Shown piece by piece: positions 39,910-48,484 of a stretch of DNA of 50,670 nt. The notes under the pieces are model-generated. The model made no database searches. It was not told the DNA's origin and saw only the letters and a program-made list of their open reading frames with translations. The number at the start of each line of letters is the position of its first letter. Positions within the stretch are counted from its first letter, which is position 1. Origin of the DNA: Halalkalibacter oceani (GTDB taxonomy: Bacteria; Bacillota; Bacilli; Bacillales; Bacillaceae_D). The stretch spans positions 1-50,670 of the forward strand of contig NZ_JAMBOL010000021.1 of the NCBI RefSeq assembly GCF_023715605.1. Direction: 5' to 3'. The position numbers were made by a program, and so were the translations under genes.

Positions 39910-40386
39910 ATGTCAATCGAAGTAGGCAGCAAGTTACAGGGGAAGGTTACGGGAATCACTCATTTTGGTGCATTTGTAGAGCTGCCGAGTGGGGTTACTG
40001 GCCTTGTACACATCAGTGAAGTAGCTGACAATTATGTCAAGGATATTAATGAATTCTTGAAAGTTGGAGACGAGGTTTTGGTAAAAGTCGTTAACGTGGA
40101 AGCGGATGGGAAAATCGGCCTTTCGATTCGCAAAGCCCAAGACCGTCCTGAACGACCTGCTCGTCCTCCGAGACCAGAAGGTGCTGAGCGTCCAGCCAGA
40201 CCGAGTCGCCCTTACAACTCTCGTCCTCAAGGTGGGGGACGAAGCCCGAGACCAAATCAAGCTCGTGCCAGTATTTCCTTTGAAGACAAGATGAGCCGGT
40301 TTTTAAAGGACAGCGAAGAACGTATTTCAACATTGAAGCGTCAAACAGAAGCGAAGCGTGGAGGTCGAGGAGCCCGTCGAGGATAA
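39910..40386 (+). CDS. yabR: S1-domain RNA-binding protein YabR
   Basis: A 158-residue protein with one N-terminal S1 domain (about 1-72; GSKLQGKVTGITHFGAFVELPSGVTGLVHISEV), homologous to S1 repeats of polynucleotide phosphorylase and ribosomal protein S1. A low-complexity Arg/Pro-rich linker follows (ERPARPPRPEG and RPARPSRPYN), then a basic tail with KMSRFLKDSEERISTLKRQTE. The role is unknown; RNA binding is likely. TAAGGAGGAT precedes the ATG. Confidence 0.93.
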   Translation: MSIEVGSKLQGKVTGITHFGAFVELPSGVTGLVHISEVADNYVKDINEFLKVGDEVLVKVVNVEADGKIGLSIRKAQDRPERPARPPRPEGAERPARPSRPYNSRPQGGGRSPRPNQARASISFEDKMSRFLKDSEERISTLKRQTEAKRGGRGARRG

Positions 40387-40413
40387 TTTGCTGCTATCTT
40401 TGGAATAGAATGG

Positions 40414-40445
40414 AGCTGTCTCACGAGAGTGAGGCGGCTTTTTTA
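40414..40445 (+). terminator. Terminator of yabR
   Basis: An 11-pair stem (AGCTGTCTCAC with GTGAGGCGGCT, two wobble pairs) closes a GAGA loop and is followed by TTTTTT. Confidence 0.9.
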
Positions 40446-40473
40446 ATCGGATAAGAAAATGTAAAAGTAGTGC

Positions 40474-40502
40474 TTGACTTATAAAGGCAAAACAAGTATA
40501 TT
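40474..40502 (+). promoter_or_regulatory. Sigma-A promoter of tRNA-Met
   Basis: TTGACT (40474-40479) and TATATT (40497-40502) with 17 bp lie 25 bp upstream of the tRNA 5' end. A dedicated promoter is expected because a terminator precedes it. Confidence 0.72.
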
Positions 40503-40527
40503 AATACTTGTCGCAAATAAGTGAAAT

Positions 40528-40604
40528 GGCGGTGTAGCTCAGCTGGCTAGAGCGTACGGTTCATACCCGTGAGGTCGGGGGTTCGATTCCCTCCGCCGCT
40601 ACCA
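40528..40604 (+). tRNA. trnSL-Met: tRNA-Met (CAT), elongator
   Basis: A 77-nt cloverleaf with encoded CCA. Acceptor arm GGCGGTG pairs with CGCCGCT (terminal wobble). The D-arm is GCTCAGCTGGCTAGAGC. The anticodon stem ACGG/CCGT encloses TTCATAC with anticodon CAT. The T-arm has GTTCGATTC. It is essentially identical to the B. subtilis elongator tRNA-Met found at the same position between yabR and spoIIE. The tRNA-Glu that follows it in B. subtilis is not present. Confidence 0.96.
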
Positions 40605-40620
40605 TACATATTCATGATAA

Positions 40621-40651
40621 ACAGGTGATCGCTATGATCAGCTGTTTTTTT
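40621..40651 (+). terminator. Terminator of tRNA-Met
   Basis: ACAG-g-TGATC pairs with GATCA-g-CTGT (one G-G mismatch) and seven T follow, 17 bases after the CCA end. Confidence 0.88.
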
Positions 40652-40831
40652 GCGTTCTAGGAAAGAAAGAGGCGCAGCTTTAAAAGTAATTCGCAAGGGG
40701 GAAAGTGCGGGTTCTAAGAAAATCAATCCTTTTTTGTTCCTCAGCATTCCCTACAGACTCCAATTATCTCCCATAAAGAGTGAGGAGGCGCCGGCTTTTT
40801 TTGAATACTATAGCTATCGCTACCTATTTAG

Positions 40832-40847
40832 GACGAAACAAGTCGAA
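40832..40847 (+). promoter_or_regulatory. Tandem Spo0A boxes upstream of spoIIE
   Basis: GACGAA (40832-40837) and GTCGAA (40842-40847) are direct repeats exactly ten bases apart, one helical turn, and resemble the 0A box TGTCGAA. They lie about 30 bp upstream of the -35. B. subtilis spoIIE is activated by Spo0A~P from such sites. Confidence 0.6.
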
Positions 40848-40873
40848 CGTTTTTTTAGTTTACGTTGGCTGTT

Positions 40874-40907
40874 TTGACAAAAAATGAAAGCATCCTCTGT
40901 TTATAAT
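40874..40907 (+). promoter_or_regulatory. Long-spacer sigma-A promoter of spoIIE
   Basis: TTGACA (40874-40879) and TATAAT (40902-40907) are perfect boxes, but the spacer is 22 bp instead of 17. B. subtilis spoIIE has the same peculiarity (about 21 bp), which makes the promoter dependent on Spo0A~P. Confidence 0.8.
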
Positions 40908-40940
40908 GAGGACAACAATTTGATTAGGGTGGTGGATGAA

Positions 40941-43424
40941 ATGATGTGGAAGGTAGCAAAAGCAAAATGGACGGACTGGTCGATGATCGGAAACGTTGGG
41001 AAAAAAGCTTCAGCGATGGCAAATACCATTTTTTATCAATATGGACTGTTGGTAGCGATCATTGGTTTTTTGTTAGGACGAGCGATGATTTTATCCGAGT
41101 TAACACCGTTTGTTCTTCCTTATTTAGCTGCCGTCTACCTGCTCAAGCGTGAACGGGCCGGAATTGCAGCGCTCTCTCTTGTGGCTGGCGCGCTCTTGAG
41201 CTATCATGGACAAATTGTTTTTGTCCTTGCCGCGATTATCACCTTTGTTCTCGTTCAAAAGGTCGTGACGAAATTTATCACGAAGCGGACGAGCTTTCTC
41301 CCCTATACCGTCTTTATCGCCAGCATGATGACGAGGCTGGGGCTCGTCTATGCCATGGAAGGGCTGGTGACGAATTACGCGCTGATGATGGCGACAGTCG
41401 AAGCCGGACTAAGCTTTATTTTAACGATGATTTTTATGCAGAGTGTGCCGCTGATTACAGCGAAGAAAATTCAGCAGCCGTTAAAAAATGAAGAAATTGT
41501 CTGCTTAATTATTTTGCTTGCTTCCGTTATGACCGGAACAATTGGCTGGATGATGTATGATATGACGATTGAACATATTCTGGCGCGCTATCTCGTTCTT
41601 CTATTTGCATTCGTTGGCGGAGCGGCGATCGGTTCAACGGTCGGAGTCGTGACCGGGCTGATCCTCAGTCTGGCGAGTGTCGCCAGTTTATATCAAATGA
41701 GTCTGCTCGCCTTTGCCGGGCTGCTAGGCGGTTTATTAAAAGAAGGAAAGCGAACCGGGGTTGCTCTCGGCCTTCTAGTCGGGACGCTGTTGATCGGACT
41801 CTATAGTGAAGGTTCTGCTGAAGTATCCGTCACATTAATGGAATCAATGGCGGCGATCCTGATCTTCTTCTTAACGCCTAAAGATTTGATTACGCGGCTG
41901 GCCCGCTTTATTCCCGGAACCGTGGAGCACTCGAAGGAGCAGCAGCAATATGTAAGAAAAATACGTGATCTGACAGCGGGTCGAGTTGAACAGTTCTCTA
42001 CTTTATTTCAGACGCTATCCAGCAGCTTTCAAGCGTTTCCTCAAACAGCGAATGAAGAAGAGGACGAAAGAGAGACCGATTATTTCCTGAGCAATGTTAC
42101 AGAAAAAACATGCCAGACCTGCTTTAAAAAAGAACGTTGCTGGGTGCAGAACTTTTCTAAAACATATGATTCGATGCAAAAGATTATGACAGAAACAAAG
42201 GAGCATGGAGAAATCAAAAATCAAATGCTGCTTTCAGAATGGAAAAAGCTGTGCATTAAACCGGAAAAGGTCATTCAGACGATTGCGAGTGAACATGAGT
42301 ATTATCAGGTGAATCAGAAGCTGAAGCGGCAGGTGCTGGAAAGCCGCAAGCTTGTTGCCGACCAACTATTAGGGGTTTCACGCGTAATGGGTGACTTCGC
42401 GAAGGAAATACAGAAGGAAAAACAGGCCCATCATTATCAGGAAGAACAGATGCTGGACGCCTTGCGCAGTGTAGGGCTGGAAATCGGCCATATTGATATC
42501 TATAGTCTCGAGAAAGGGAATATTGAAATTGAAATGAGTATTTCCGCTGATAACGGTCATGGTCAAAGTGAAAAAGTGATCGCCCCGCTGCTGTCCGACA
42601 TTGTAAATGAAACCGTTGTCGTCAAACAGGAGGAACCGGATTTTTATCCAAATGGATACAGCCACGTTTCGTTCAACTCGATAAAACAGTTTGTCGTCGA
42701 GACGGGAGTCGCTCATGTCGCCAAGGGAGGAGCATGGGTATCCGGTGATTGCTATTCGACAATTGAGCTCGGGTCGGGGAAGTACGCGATCGCGATCAGC
42801 GATGGAATGGGGAATGGCGAGCGAGCCCATCTTGAAAGCAATGAAACGCTACAGCTGCTGCAAAAGATTTTGCAGTCAGGTATTGAAGAAACGATTGCAA
42901 TCAAGTCGGTCAATTCTGTGCTGTCATTGCGCTCGACGGACGAAATCTTTTCAACTCTCGATTTGGCGATGATTGACTTACAGGATGCCACAACAAAATT
43001 TTTGAAAATTGGATCAATTCCAAGCTTTATTAAAAGAGGGAGCAACGTCACGAAAGTGGAAGCGAATAATTTGCCGATCGGGATGCTTCAGGAGTTTGAT
43101 GTCGATGTCGTCAGTGAGCAGCTAAAGGCGGGCGATCTGCTGATCATGATGAGCGATGGAATTTATGATGCGCCGAAGCATGTTGAGAATAAGGAAATGT
43201 GGATGAAGCGGGTGATTAACGAGCTGAAAACGGATGATCCGCAGGAGGTGGCCGACCTGCTGCTGGAGAAGATCATCCGCTCCGAGCAAGGGTCGATCAA
43301 TGATGACATGACGGTGATCGTCGCCAAGGTGAAGCGGAATACGCCGAAGTGGGCGGCCATCCCGTTGTACAAAGCGCCTTCCTTCACGCGGAAAAAAGCG
43401 CAGAGGGCTGCTTCTTTCTCTTAA
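40941..43424 (+). CDS. spoIIE: Stage II sporulation protein E, PP2C phosphatase
   Basis: An 827-residue membrane phosphatase that dephosphorylates SpoIIAA and so releases sigma-F in the forespore; it also acts at the polar septum with FtsZ. About ten membrane segments occupy about residues 25-320. A regulatory region with Cys-rich TCQTCFKKERCWVQNF follows, then the C-terminal PP2C domain (about 590-827) with SGDCYSTIELG, AISDGMGNGERAH, MMSDGIYDAP and NDDMTVIVAK metal ligands. ATG 40941 is chosen for the AGGGTGG site and for the length equal to B. subtilis. The open frame upstream to 40884 lies inside the promoter. Confidence 0.97.
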   Translation: MMWKVAKAKWTDWSMIGNVGKKASAMANTIFYQYGLLVAIIGFLLGRAMILSELTPFVLPYLAAVYLLKRERAGIAALSLVAGALLSYHGQIVFVLAAIITFVLVQKVVTKFITKRTSFLPYTVFIASMMTRLGLVYAMEGLVTNYALMMATVEAGLSFILTMIFMQSVPLITAKKIQQPLKNEEIVCLIILLASVMTGTIGWMMYDMTIEHILARYLVLLFAFVGGAAIGSTVGVVTGLILSLASVASLYQMSLLAFAGLLGGLLKEGKRTGVALGLLVGTLLIGLYSEGSAEVSVTLMESMAAILIFFLTPKDLITRLARFIPGTVEHSKEQQQYVRKIRDLTAGRVEQFSTLFQTLSSSFQAFPQTANEEEDERETDYFLSNVTEKTCQTCFKKERCWVQNFSKTYDSMQKIMTETKEHGEIKNQMLLSEWKKLCIKPEKVIQTIASEHEYYQVNQKLKRQVLESRKLVADQLLGVSRVMGDFAKEIQKEKQAHHYQEEQMLDALRSVGLEIGHIDIYSLEKGNIEIEMSISADNGHGQSEKVIAPLLSDIVNETVVVKQEEPDFYPNGYSHVSFNSIKQFVVETGVAHVAKGGAWVSGDCYSTIELGSGKYAIAISDGMGNGERAHLESNETLQLLQKILQSGIEETIAIKSVNSVLSLRSTDEIFSTLDLAMIDLQDATTKFLKIGSIPSFIKRGSNVTKVEANNLPIGMLQEFDVDVVSEQLKAGDLLIMMSDGIYDAPKHVENKEMWMKRVINELKTDDPQEVADLLLEKIIRSEQGSINDDMTVIVAKVKRNTPKWAAIPLYKAPSFTRKKAQRAASFS

Positions 43425-43512
43425 ACAAGAAGCAACTCCTTACTCGATAGATGTATAAAACCTCGCAAGCTAGTGAATGATGATAACATTCAAATGACTT
43501 GGGGGGAAAATC

Positions 43513-44253
43513 ATGAGTAAAGGAACGCTGAAGCAAATTTTGTTACTTACTGACGGTCATTCAAATCAAGGGGAAGATCCAGTGGCAATTGCTGCCTTGG
43601 CAAAAGAGCAGGGCATTACGGTAAATGTCATTGGCATCGTCGATGAAAATCACTTAAATGAGCAGGGAATTGAGGAAATCGAAGCAATCGCGCTCTCGGG
43701 CGGAGGGGTGAGCCAAATTGTCTACGCGAAACAGCTGGCGAAAACGGTGCAAATGGTAACGCGAAAGGCGATGACACAGACGATTCACGGTGTCGTCAAC
43801 AAAGAGCTGCAACAGATTCTCGGGGCCGATCAGGAAATGGAGGACCTTCCTCCGGAAAAACGCGGCCAAGTGATGGAAGTTGTGGATGAGCTCGGTGAAA
43901 CGATGAGTCTTGAAGTGTTAATCCTCGTAGATACGAGTGCCAGTATGAACAATAAACTGCCGATGGTGCAGGAGTCATTGGTTGATTTATCAATCAGCCT
44001 CACATCGCGGATGGGATCAAACCGCTTCTCTCTCTATTCCTTTCCCGGGAAACGAAAGGATGTCGACAAGCTGCTTGATTGGACACCTCAATTGACGGCA
44101 CTGACCGGAATTTTCCAAAAATTGTCTTCTGGTGGTGTGACACCGACTGGGCCGGCTTTGCGAGAAGCACTCTCGAAGTTTTCAACGTCAGGCTCAAGAA
44201 GGAGTTTGATTGCTGGTGATGAAGAACAGCTACTCAACGAGTCAGGAATGTAA
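43513..44253 (+). CDS. yabS: von Willebrand factor A domain protein YabS
   Basis: A 246-residue cytoplasmic protein. The N-terminus (QILLLTDGHSNQGEDPVAIAALAKEQGITVNVIGI) is a vWA-like half domain. The second half has a vWA domain with the MIDAS motif DTSAS (Asp near residue 140) and the later TPTGPALREAL. The function is unknown; pairing with the kinase yabT is conserved in Bacillus. TTGGGGGGA precedes the ATG. It overlaps the yabT open frame by up to 44 bases. Confidence 0.9.
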   Translation: MSKGTLKQILLLTDGHSNQGEDPVAIAALAKEQGITVNVIGIVDENHLNEQGIEEIEAIALSGGGVSQIVYAKQLAKTVQMVTRKAMTQTIHGVVNKELQQILGADQEMEDLPPEKRGQVMEVVDELGETMSLEVLILVDTSASMNNKLPMVQESLVDLSISLTSRMGSNRFSLYSFPGKRKDVDKLLDWTPQLTALTGIFQKLSSGGVTPTGPALREALSKFSTSGSRRSLIAGDEEQLLNESGM

Positions 44254-45193
44254 GCTAGTAGCCGGTACAAAAATCGTCGGGAAATGGCACCGGAATCCCT
44301 ATCATATCGTCAGGACGCTTGGGGCGGGGGCGAACGGAACGGTTTACTTAGCGGAATCAGCCAGCGGACTTGTTGCCCTGAAAGTTGGCATTAATAATAT
44401 GTCAATCACGTCCGAAGTGAATGTGCTAAAACATTTTTCAAAGGTCCAAGGGCAAGTCCTTGGACCTTCTTTGCTTGATGTTGATGACCTCGTGACGACC
44501 AATGGCACATATCCGTTCTATGTCATGGAATACTTAAAAGGACCGGGTCTGATTCATTATATGCAAAACCGCGGTGCCGAATGGCTTGGGCTGTTGATGG
44601 TCCAGCTGCTTGGTGATTTGGAACGGCTGCATGCCGCCGGCTGGGTATTTGGCGATTTAAAGCCTGACAATATTCTCGTCGTCGGTCCACCACCGAGAAT
44701 TCGCTGGCTTGATGTCGGAGGGACGACATTGCTCGGTCGCTCAATCAAGGAATATACTGAGTTTTTTGATCGTGGTTACTGGGGTCTTGGCTCGCGGAAA
44801 GCGGAACCGGGCTACGACCTTTTTGCGGTGGCGATGATTATGATTAACTGCGCGTATCCGAACCGTTTTGAAAAACGGGGTGAAAAATCGCTTGCGTTGT
44901 TAAAGGAGCGGATCGAAAGTCATCCGTCGTTAAAACGGTACCGTGATGTACTGATGCGCGCCCTGCAAGGGAAGTACGAGGATGCCTCGGCGATGAGAGC
45001 GGGTCTGCTTGAAGCTCTTTCTAAAAATGCCGCGCAGACCCAGCGGGGCGCGAAGGTGAAGAAAAATAAGCCTGCGAAGCGGAAGGCGGCAAAAAGGAAG
45101 GACAGAAAACCTTCCTACTTTGTTGAAATCTTCTTGTTAACCTCTTTTCTTCTACTGGCATATATCCTATACTTATTTGGACAAATGATGTAG
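44210..45193 (+). CDS. yabT: DNA-activated Ser/Thr protein kinase YabT
   Basis: A 327-residue Hanks-type kinase with a C-terminal membrane anchor. The glycine loop LGAGANGTVYLAE, the ATP-binding Lys in ALKVG, and the catalytic GDLKPDNILV are intact; the DFG position reads LDVGG. A Lys-rich DNA-binding stretch (KKNKPAKRKAAKRKDRK) precedes the single membrane segment (about 305-325). B. subtilis YabT is active early in sporulation and is stimulated by DNA. Start codons TTG 44210, GTG 44216 and ATG 44219 are possible; AAGGAG at 44199 favours the first. It is translationally coupled to yabS. Confidence 0.9.
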   Translation: MLVMKNSYSTSQECKLVAGTKIVGKWHRNPYHIVRTLGAGANGTVYLAESASGLVALKVGINNMSITSEVNVLKHFSKVQGQVLGPSLLDVDDLVTTNGTYPFYVMEYLKGPGLIHYMQNRGAEWLGLLMVQLLGDLERLHAAGWVFGDLKPDNILVVGPPPRIRWLDVGGTTLLGRSIKEYTEFFDRGYWGLGSRKAEPGYDLFAVAMIMINCAYPNRFEKRGEKSLALLKERIESHPSLKRYRDVLMRALQGKYEDASAMRAGLLEALSKNAAQTQRGAKVKKNKPAKRKAAKRKDRKPSYFVEIFLLTSFLLLAYILYLFGQMM

Positions 45194-45224
45194 GGATCGG
45201 GCGAGAAGGAGTGGAGGCGTTAGC

Positions 45225-45977
45225 ATGAATGCAGATCGAATGATGGATATTTGCATGTTAGCGGGCGAAATCATGCTTACCTACGGAGCGGAAACCTATC
45301 GCGTCGAAGAAACCCTTGAACGGATGGCGAAGTCGGCTCACTTTGACAATGTGCACAGCTTCGTAACTACGACGGGAATTTTTCTTTCGTTTGAAGAAAA
45401 AGGACGCGGGGACTTTATGCAGATGATCCGCGTCGATGATCGCAACCAGGACTTGAATAAAGTTACGCTTGTTAACCAGGTTTCAAGGGAGCTTGTCAAC
45501 GGACAGATCGACGCTGATGAGGCGCTGCGCCAGTTGAATGAAATTGCGCGTGCACCGAGCCATTATCCCGGCCTGCTCTTGCATCTATCTTCCGGTGTGG
45601 CAGGCGGGGCTTTTTCCTATTTATTTGGCGGAGATGTCTCCGATACGCTTCCGGCTTTTATTGCAGGCTTTGCCGCAAGCTGGAGTATTGTCACGTTGCA
45701 GGAATATACAAAGGTAAAGTTTTTCGCGGAATTTATGTCAGCTTTTTTAAGTGGAATGCTGGCGATTGGACTTGTCTGGTTCGGGCTGGGCGAAAATCTT
45801 GACCAGGTTATTATCGGAACACTGATGCCTCTTGTTCCGGGTATTCCGTTAACAAATGCGGTTCGTGATTTGATGTCGGGGGATCTTATTGCCGGAGTGA
45901 GCAGGGGAGCGGAGGCGGTTATTACGGCGCTCTCGATTGCGACAGGAATTGCTTTGGCGATCGCGTTGTTTTTGTAA
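45225..45977 (+). CDS. Threonine/serine exporter family protein, large subunit (YjjP-like)
   Basis: A 250-residue membrane protein of the ThrE family (DUF1212, YjjP-like). The N-terminal soluble part (DICMLAGEIMLTYGAETYRVEETLERMA, about 1-110) precedes five hydrophobic segments from about residue 117, including LMPLVPGIPLTNAVRDLMSGD. With the next gene it corresponds to the two halves of the fused exporter. The solute exported here is unknown (serine/threonine or a dicarboxylate such as succinate in relatives). It is not at this site in B. subtilis. Confidence 0.88.
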   Translation: MNADRMMDICMLAGEIMLTYGAETYRVEETLERMAKSAHFDNVHSFVTTTGIFLSFEEKGRGDFMQMIRVDDRNQDLNKVTLVNQVSRELVNGQIDADEALRQLNEIARAPSHYPGLLLHLSSGVAGGAFSYLFGGDVSDTLPAFIAGFAASWSIVTLQEYTKVKFFAEFMSAFLSGMLAIGLVWFGLGENLDQVIIGTLMPLVPGIPLTNAVRDLMSGDLIAGVSRGAEAVITALSIATGIALAIALFL

Positions 45978-45998
45978 GCCTAGTAAGGGGAGATGCGA

Positions 45999-46448
45999 AT
46001 GTGGGTTGAATTGCTTTTTTGTTTTATTGCGACCGTCGCTTTTGGCGTGATTTTCAATGTTCCGAAGCGGGTACTGTGGGTTGGCGGGGTGATCGGCGCA
46101 ATAGCGTGGTTGTTGTACTCGACTTTACCGGCCTTCGGCATTACCGTCATATTCGCCACCGCCGTGGCATCGCTGGCAAGTGCGACGTGCTCGCATTTGA
46201 TGGCGAAGCTGTACCGCGTGCCGGTCACGACGTTCAGTATTCCCGGAATCATTCCGCTCGTACCTGGAAGTAAGGCGTACTTTACGATGCTGGCCTTCGT
46301 TGACGGAGATTATTTAAACGGGCTGCAAATAGGAATTGAAACGATGCTTCAGGCAGGAGCGATCGCCGCTGGGCTCGTGTTTGCTCTTTCCGTTTTCTCA
46401 CTTGGAAAAGGAGGGATCGGCCAACGTTATGAAGCACGACGTTCATAA
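45999..46448 (+). CDS. Threonine/serine exporter family protein, small subunit (YjjB-like)
   Basis: A 149-residue integral membrane protein, the YjjB/DUF3815 (ThrE_2) half of the exporter. Four hydrophobic segments and the conserved TTFSIPGIIPLVPGSKAY motif are visible. ATG 45999 is eight bases from AAGGGG; ATG 45993 is in frame but too close. Its 3' end overlaps the tilS start by 20 bases, so exporter and tilS are coupled on one transcript. Confidence 0.87.
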   Translation: MWVELLFCFIATVAFGVIFNVPKRVLWVGGVIGAIAWLLYSTLPAFGITVIFATAVASLASATCSHLMAKLYRVPVTTFSIPGIIPLVPGSKAYFTMLAFVDGDYLNGLQIGIETMLQAGAIAAGLVFALSVFSLGKGGIGQRYEARRS

Positions 46449-47850
46449 GTTCATTCGAAAGCATCGGTTGATTGAAGCGGGAGACACAATTATTGTCGCG
46501 GTATCCGGAGGGCCGGATTCCATCGCTCTGCTCGACTTTTTATGGAAGGAGCGGACGCGCTATTCGATCGACGTCCGAGCATGTCACGTTCATCACCAGC
46601 TGCGCGACGTAGAGGCTGATGAGGATGAGGCGTATATTCGACAGTTCTGTCAGAAACGCCGGATTCCGCTGTACAGCAAGCGGGTTGACGTCAAGAAGTA
46701 TGCAATGGCCAGCGGAGACGGAACGCAGGTGGCGGCCCGCAAGCTGCGCTACGAATGGTTTAGCGAGCTGCTTTCTGAAATGCCAAACAGTAAGCTGGCG
46801 ACAGGCCACCACGGAGATGACCAGACGGAAACGATGCTGATGCAAATGATCAGAGGCGGTCTGCCTATACGCGCTTATGGCATTCCGGCTGTGCGAAAGC
46901 TTGGAGACGGAGTGGTGATTCGTCCTTTTTTAGGAATAACAAAGGAAATGATTGAGCATTATTGTAAACAGCACGGTTTAAACGCGCGCTATGATTCGAG
47001 CAATCGTGCCCGGACCTACACGCGGAACCGGATCAGGCAGGACGTGCTGCCTGTTTTGAAACGGGAAAATCAGCAGGTTCATACGCATATGCAGAGATGG
47101 CAGGAATGGATGAAGGATGATCAACAGTGGCTGCAACAGCAAGCGGAGGAAAGTTTATCGTCTATTATTATTGAAAAAAGTGAACGAAACGTTACAATTT
47201 CCTGTGCGGCCCTTCTGAGCGTAGCACTCCCTTTACAAAGAAGGTTGATTCATCTAATATTAAATTATCTTTACGGGAAAAATTCTCCATCGATTACCTC
47301 GATACATATTGAGCAGGTCCTCGAGTTGATGAATCAGGATAACCCATCCTGGGACTATCATTTATCCCGCTCATTTATCGTTCGCCGTGAGTACGATTTT
47401 TGTCATTTTTCAGGTGCTCAGGAGAATACGTTGGAAGAGCAGGAGCATATTCTCTCTGTTCCGGGCCGCATTGAATTTGCAGACTGGGTGCTTGAGGCAT
47501 ACATAACAGAGGATGCCGCTTTCACTGAAGCAGAAAATGAGATTGTCCTGGATAAGAAAGCTCTTGCTGAGCCGCTTTTGATCAGAAAGCGACAGCCGAG
47601 CGACCGGATTGCCTGCAGAGGTATGGAAGGTACAAAAAAAGTGGGGCGCTTATTTATTGACCGTAAGATTCCCAAGCAAGAACGTGAGAACTGGCCAATC
47701 CTTGTGGATGGAAACGGGGAAGTCCTTTGGGTTCCTTATCTGCATCGTACAAGAGTGGCACAGGCAGAGGATGACAGCTCCTGCAGACTCGTAGTTGCTT
47801 GCTGCCGTCAAGGAAAAAAGAAAGCGGACTTCACCAGTAGTTCCGATTGA
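46429..47850 (+). CDS. tilS: tRNA(Ile)-lysidine synthase
   Basis: A 473-residue PP-loop ATPase that converts the wobble C of tRNA-Ile(CAT) to lysidine, an essential reaction. The PP-loop is AVSGGPDSIALLDFL near residue 25, followed by ATGHHGDDQTETMLM and YTRNRIRQDVLP. The C-terminal TilS domain (LLIRKRQPSDRI...KKVGRLFIDRKIP) is present. ATG 46429 gives the B. subtilis length (472); AGGAGGG lies 13-15 bases upstream, rather far. Frame upstream to 46336 belongs to the exporter gene. Confidence 0.95.
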   Translation: MKHDVHKFIRKHRLIEAGDTIIVAVSGGPDSIALLDFLWKERTRYSIDVRACHVHHQLRDVEADEDEAYIRQFCQKRRIPLYSKRVDVKKYAMASGDGTQVAARKLRYEWFSELLSEMPNSKLATGHHGDDQTETMLMQMIRGGLPIRAYGIPAVRKLGDGVVIRPFLGITKEMIEHYCKQHGLNARYDSSNRARTYTRNRIRQDVLPVLKRENQQVHTHMQRWQEWMKDDQQWLQQQAEESLSSIIIEKSERNVTISCAALLSVALPLQRRLIHLILNYLYGKNSPSITSIHIEQVLELMNQDNPSWDYHLSRSFIVRREYDFCHFSGAQENTLEEQEHILSVPGRIEFADWVLEAYITEDAAFTEAENEIVLDKKALAEPLLIRKRQPSDRIACRGMEGTKKVGRLFIDRKIPKQERENWPILVDGNGEVLWVPYLHRTRVAQAEDDSSCRLVVACCRQGKKKADFTSSSD

Positions 47851-47872
47851 ATAACAGGAGGTTTGTTGGCCA

Positions 47873-48415
47873 TTGATTAGGGACGAAATTCAAGAAATAT
47901 TAATTACAGAAGAACAAATTCAGGAAAAATGCCGCGAGCTGGGAAGGCAAATTACAGAAGAATACAGCGGGCGTTTTCCCCTTGTTGTCGGCGTTCTTAA
48001 AGGCGCGATGCCTTTTATGAGCGACTTGACGAAACGAATTGACACTCATCTTGAAATGGATTTTATGGATGTGTCAAGCTACGGAAAAAGTATGGTTTCA
48101 TCAGGAGAGGTCAAAATAATAAAGGACCTCGATACTTCCGTGGAAGGACGCGACGTGCTGATTTTAGAGGACATTATCGACAGTGGCTTGACGTTAAGCT
48201 ATCTTGTTCAACTGTTTCATTATCGCAAAGCGAAAACAGTAAAGGTTGTGACCCTCTTAGACAAGCCGGAAGGACGTAAGGTCGATTTAGTGCCAGATAT
48301 GGCTGGGTTTATCGTACCTGATGAATTTGTTGTGGGATACGGGCTTGATTATGCCGAGCGTTATCGTAATCTTCCCTACATCGGTATCCTGAAGCCTGAG
48401 ATCTATGAGAGTTAA
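47873..48415 (+). CDS. hpt: Hypoxanthine-guanine phosphoribosyltransferase
   Basis: A 180-residue purine salvage enzyme that joins hypoxanthine or guanine to PRPP. Motifs are [15 protein letters not shown], the PRPP loop [15 protein letters not shown], and [20 protein letters not shown]. The start is TTG 47873, ten bases after AGGAGG. Order tilS-hpt-ftsH is universal in Bacillus; HprT and TilS together activate ftsH transcription in B. subtilis. Confidence 0.96.
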   Translation: MIRDEIQEILITEEQIQEKCRELGRQITEEYSGRFPLVVGVLKGAMPFMSDLTKRIDTHLEMDFMDVSSYGKSMVSSGEVKIIKDLDTSVEGRDVLILEDIIDSGLTLSYLVQLFHYRKAKTVKVVTLLDKPEGRKVDLVPDMAGFIVPDEFVVGYGLDYAERYRNLPYIGILKPEIYES

Positions 48416-48418
48416 CGT

Positions 48419-48448
48419 TTGTGGACAAAAGATCATTTGTGATACGAT
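48419..48448 (+). promoter_or_regulatory. Putative sigma-A promoter of ftsH
   Basis: TTGTGG (48419-48424) and TACGAT (48443-48448) with 18 bp lie 36 bp before ftsH. Both boxes are imperfect. Confidence 0.45.
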
Positions 48449-48484
48449 AAACAAAGCTATATTGCTTGTGGGAGGAGGTCAAGG

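Noticed and set aside
40140-40260. Repeat-like Arg/Pro-rich stretch in yabR considered as a CRISPR or tandem repeat
   Set aside because: It is low-complexity coding sequence in frame with the S1 domain; no regularly spaced identical repeats. No CRISPR array was seen anywhere in the window.
40605-40660. Search for the tRNA-Glu expected after tRNA-Met
   Set aside because: Only a terminator follows; no second cloverleaf or T-arm consensus is present.
40650-40877. 75-codon frame between tRNA-Met and spoIIE
   Set aside because: It starts in the tRNA terminator tail without a ribosome site and covers the Spo0A boxes and -35 of spoIIE.
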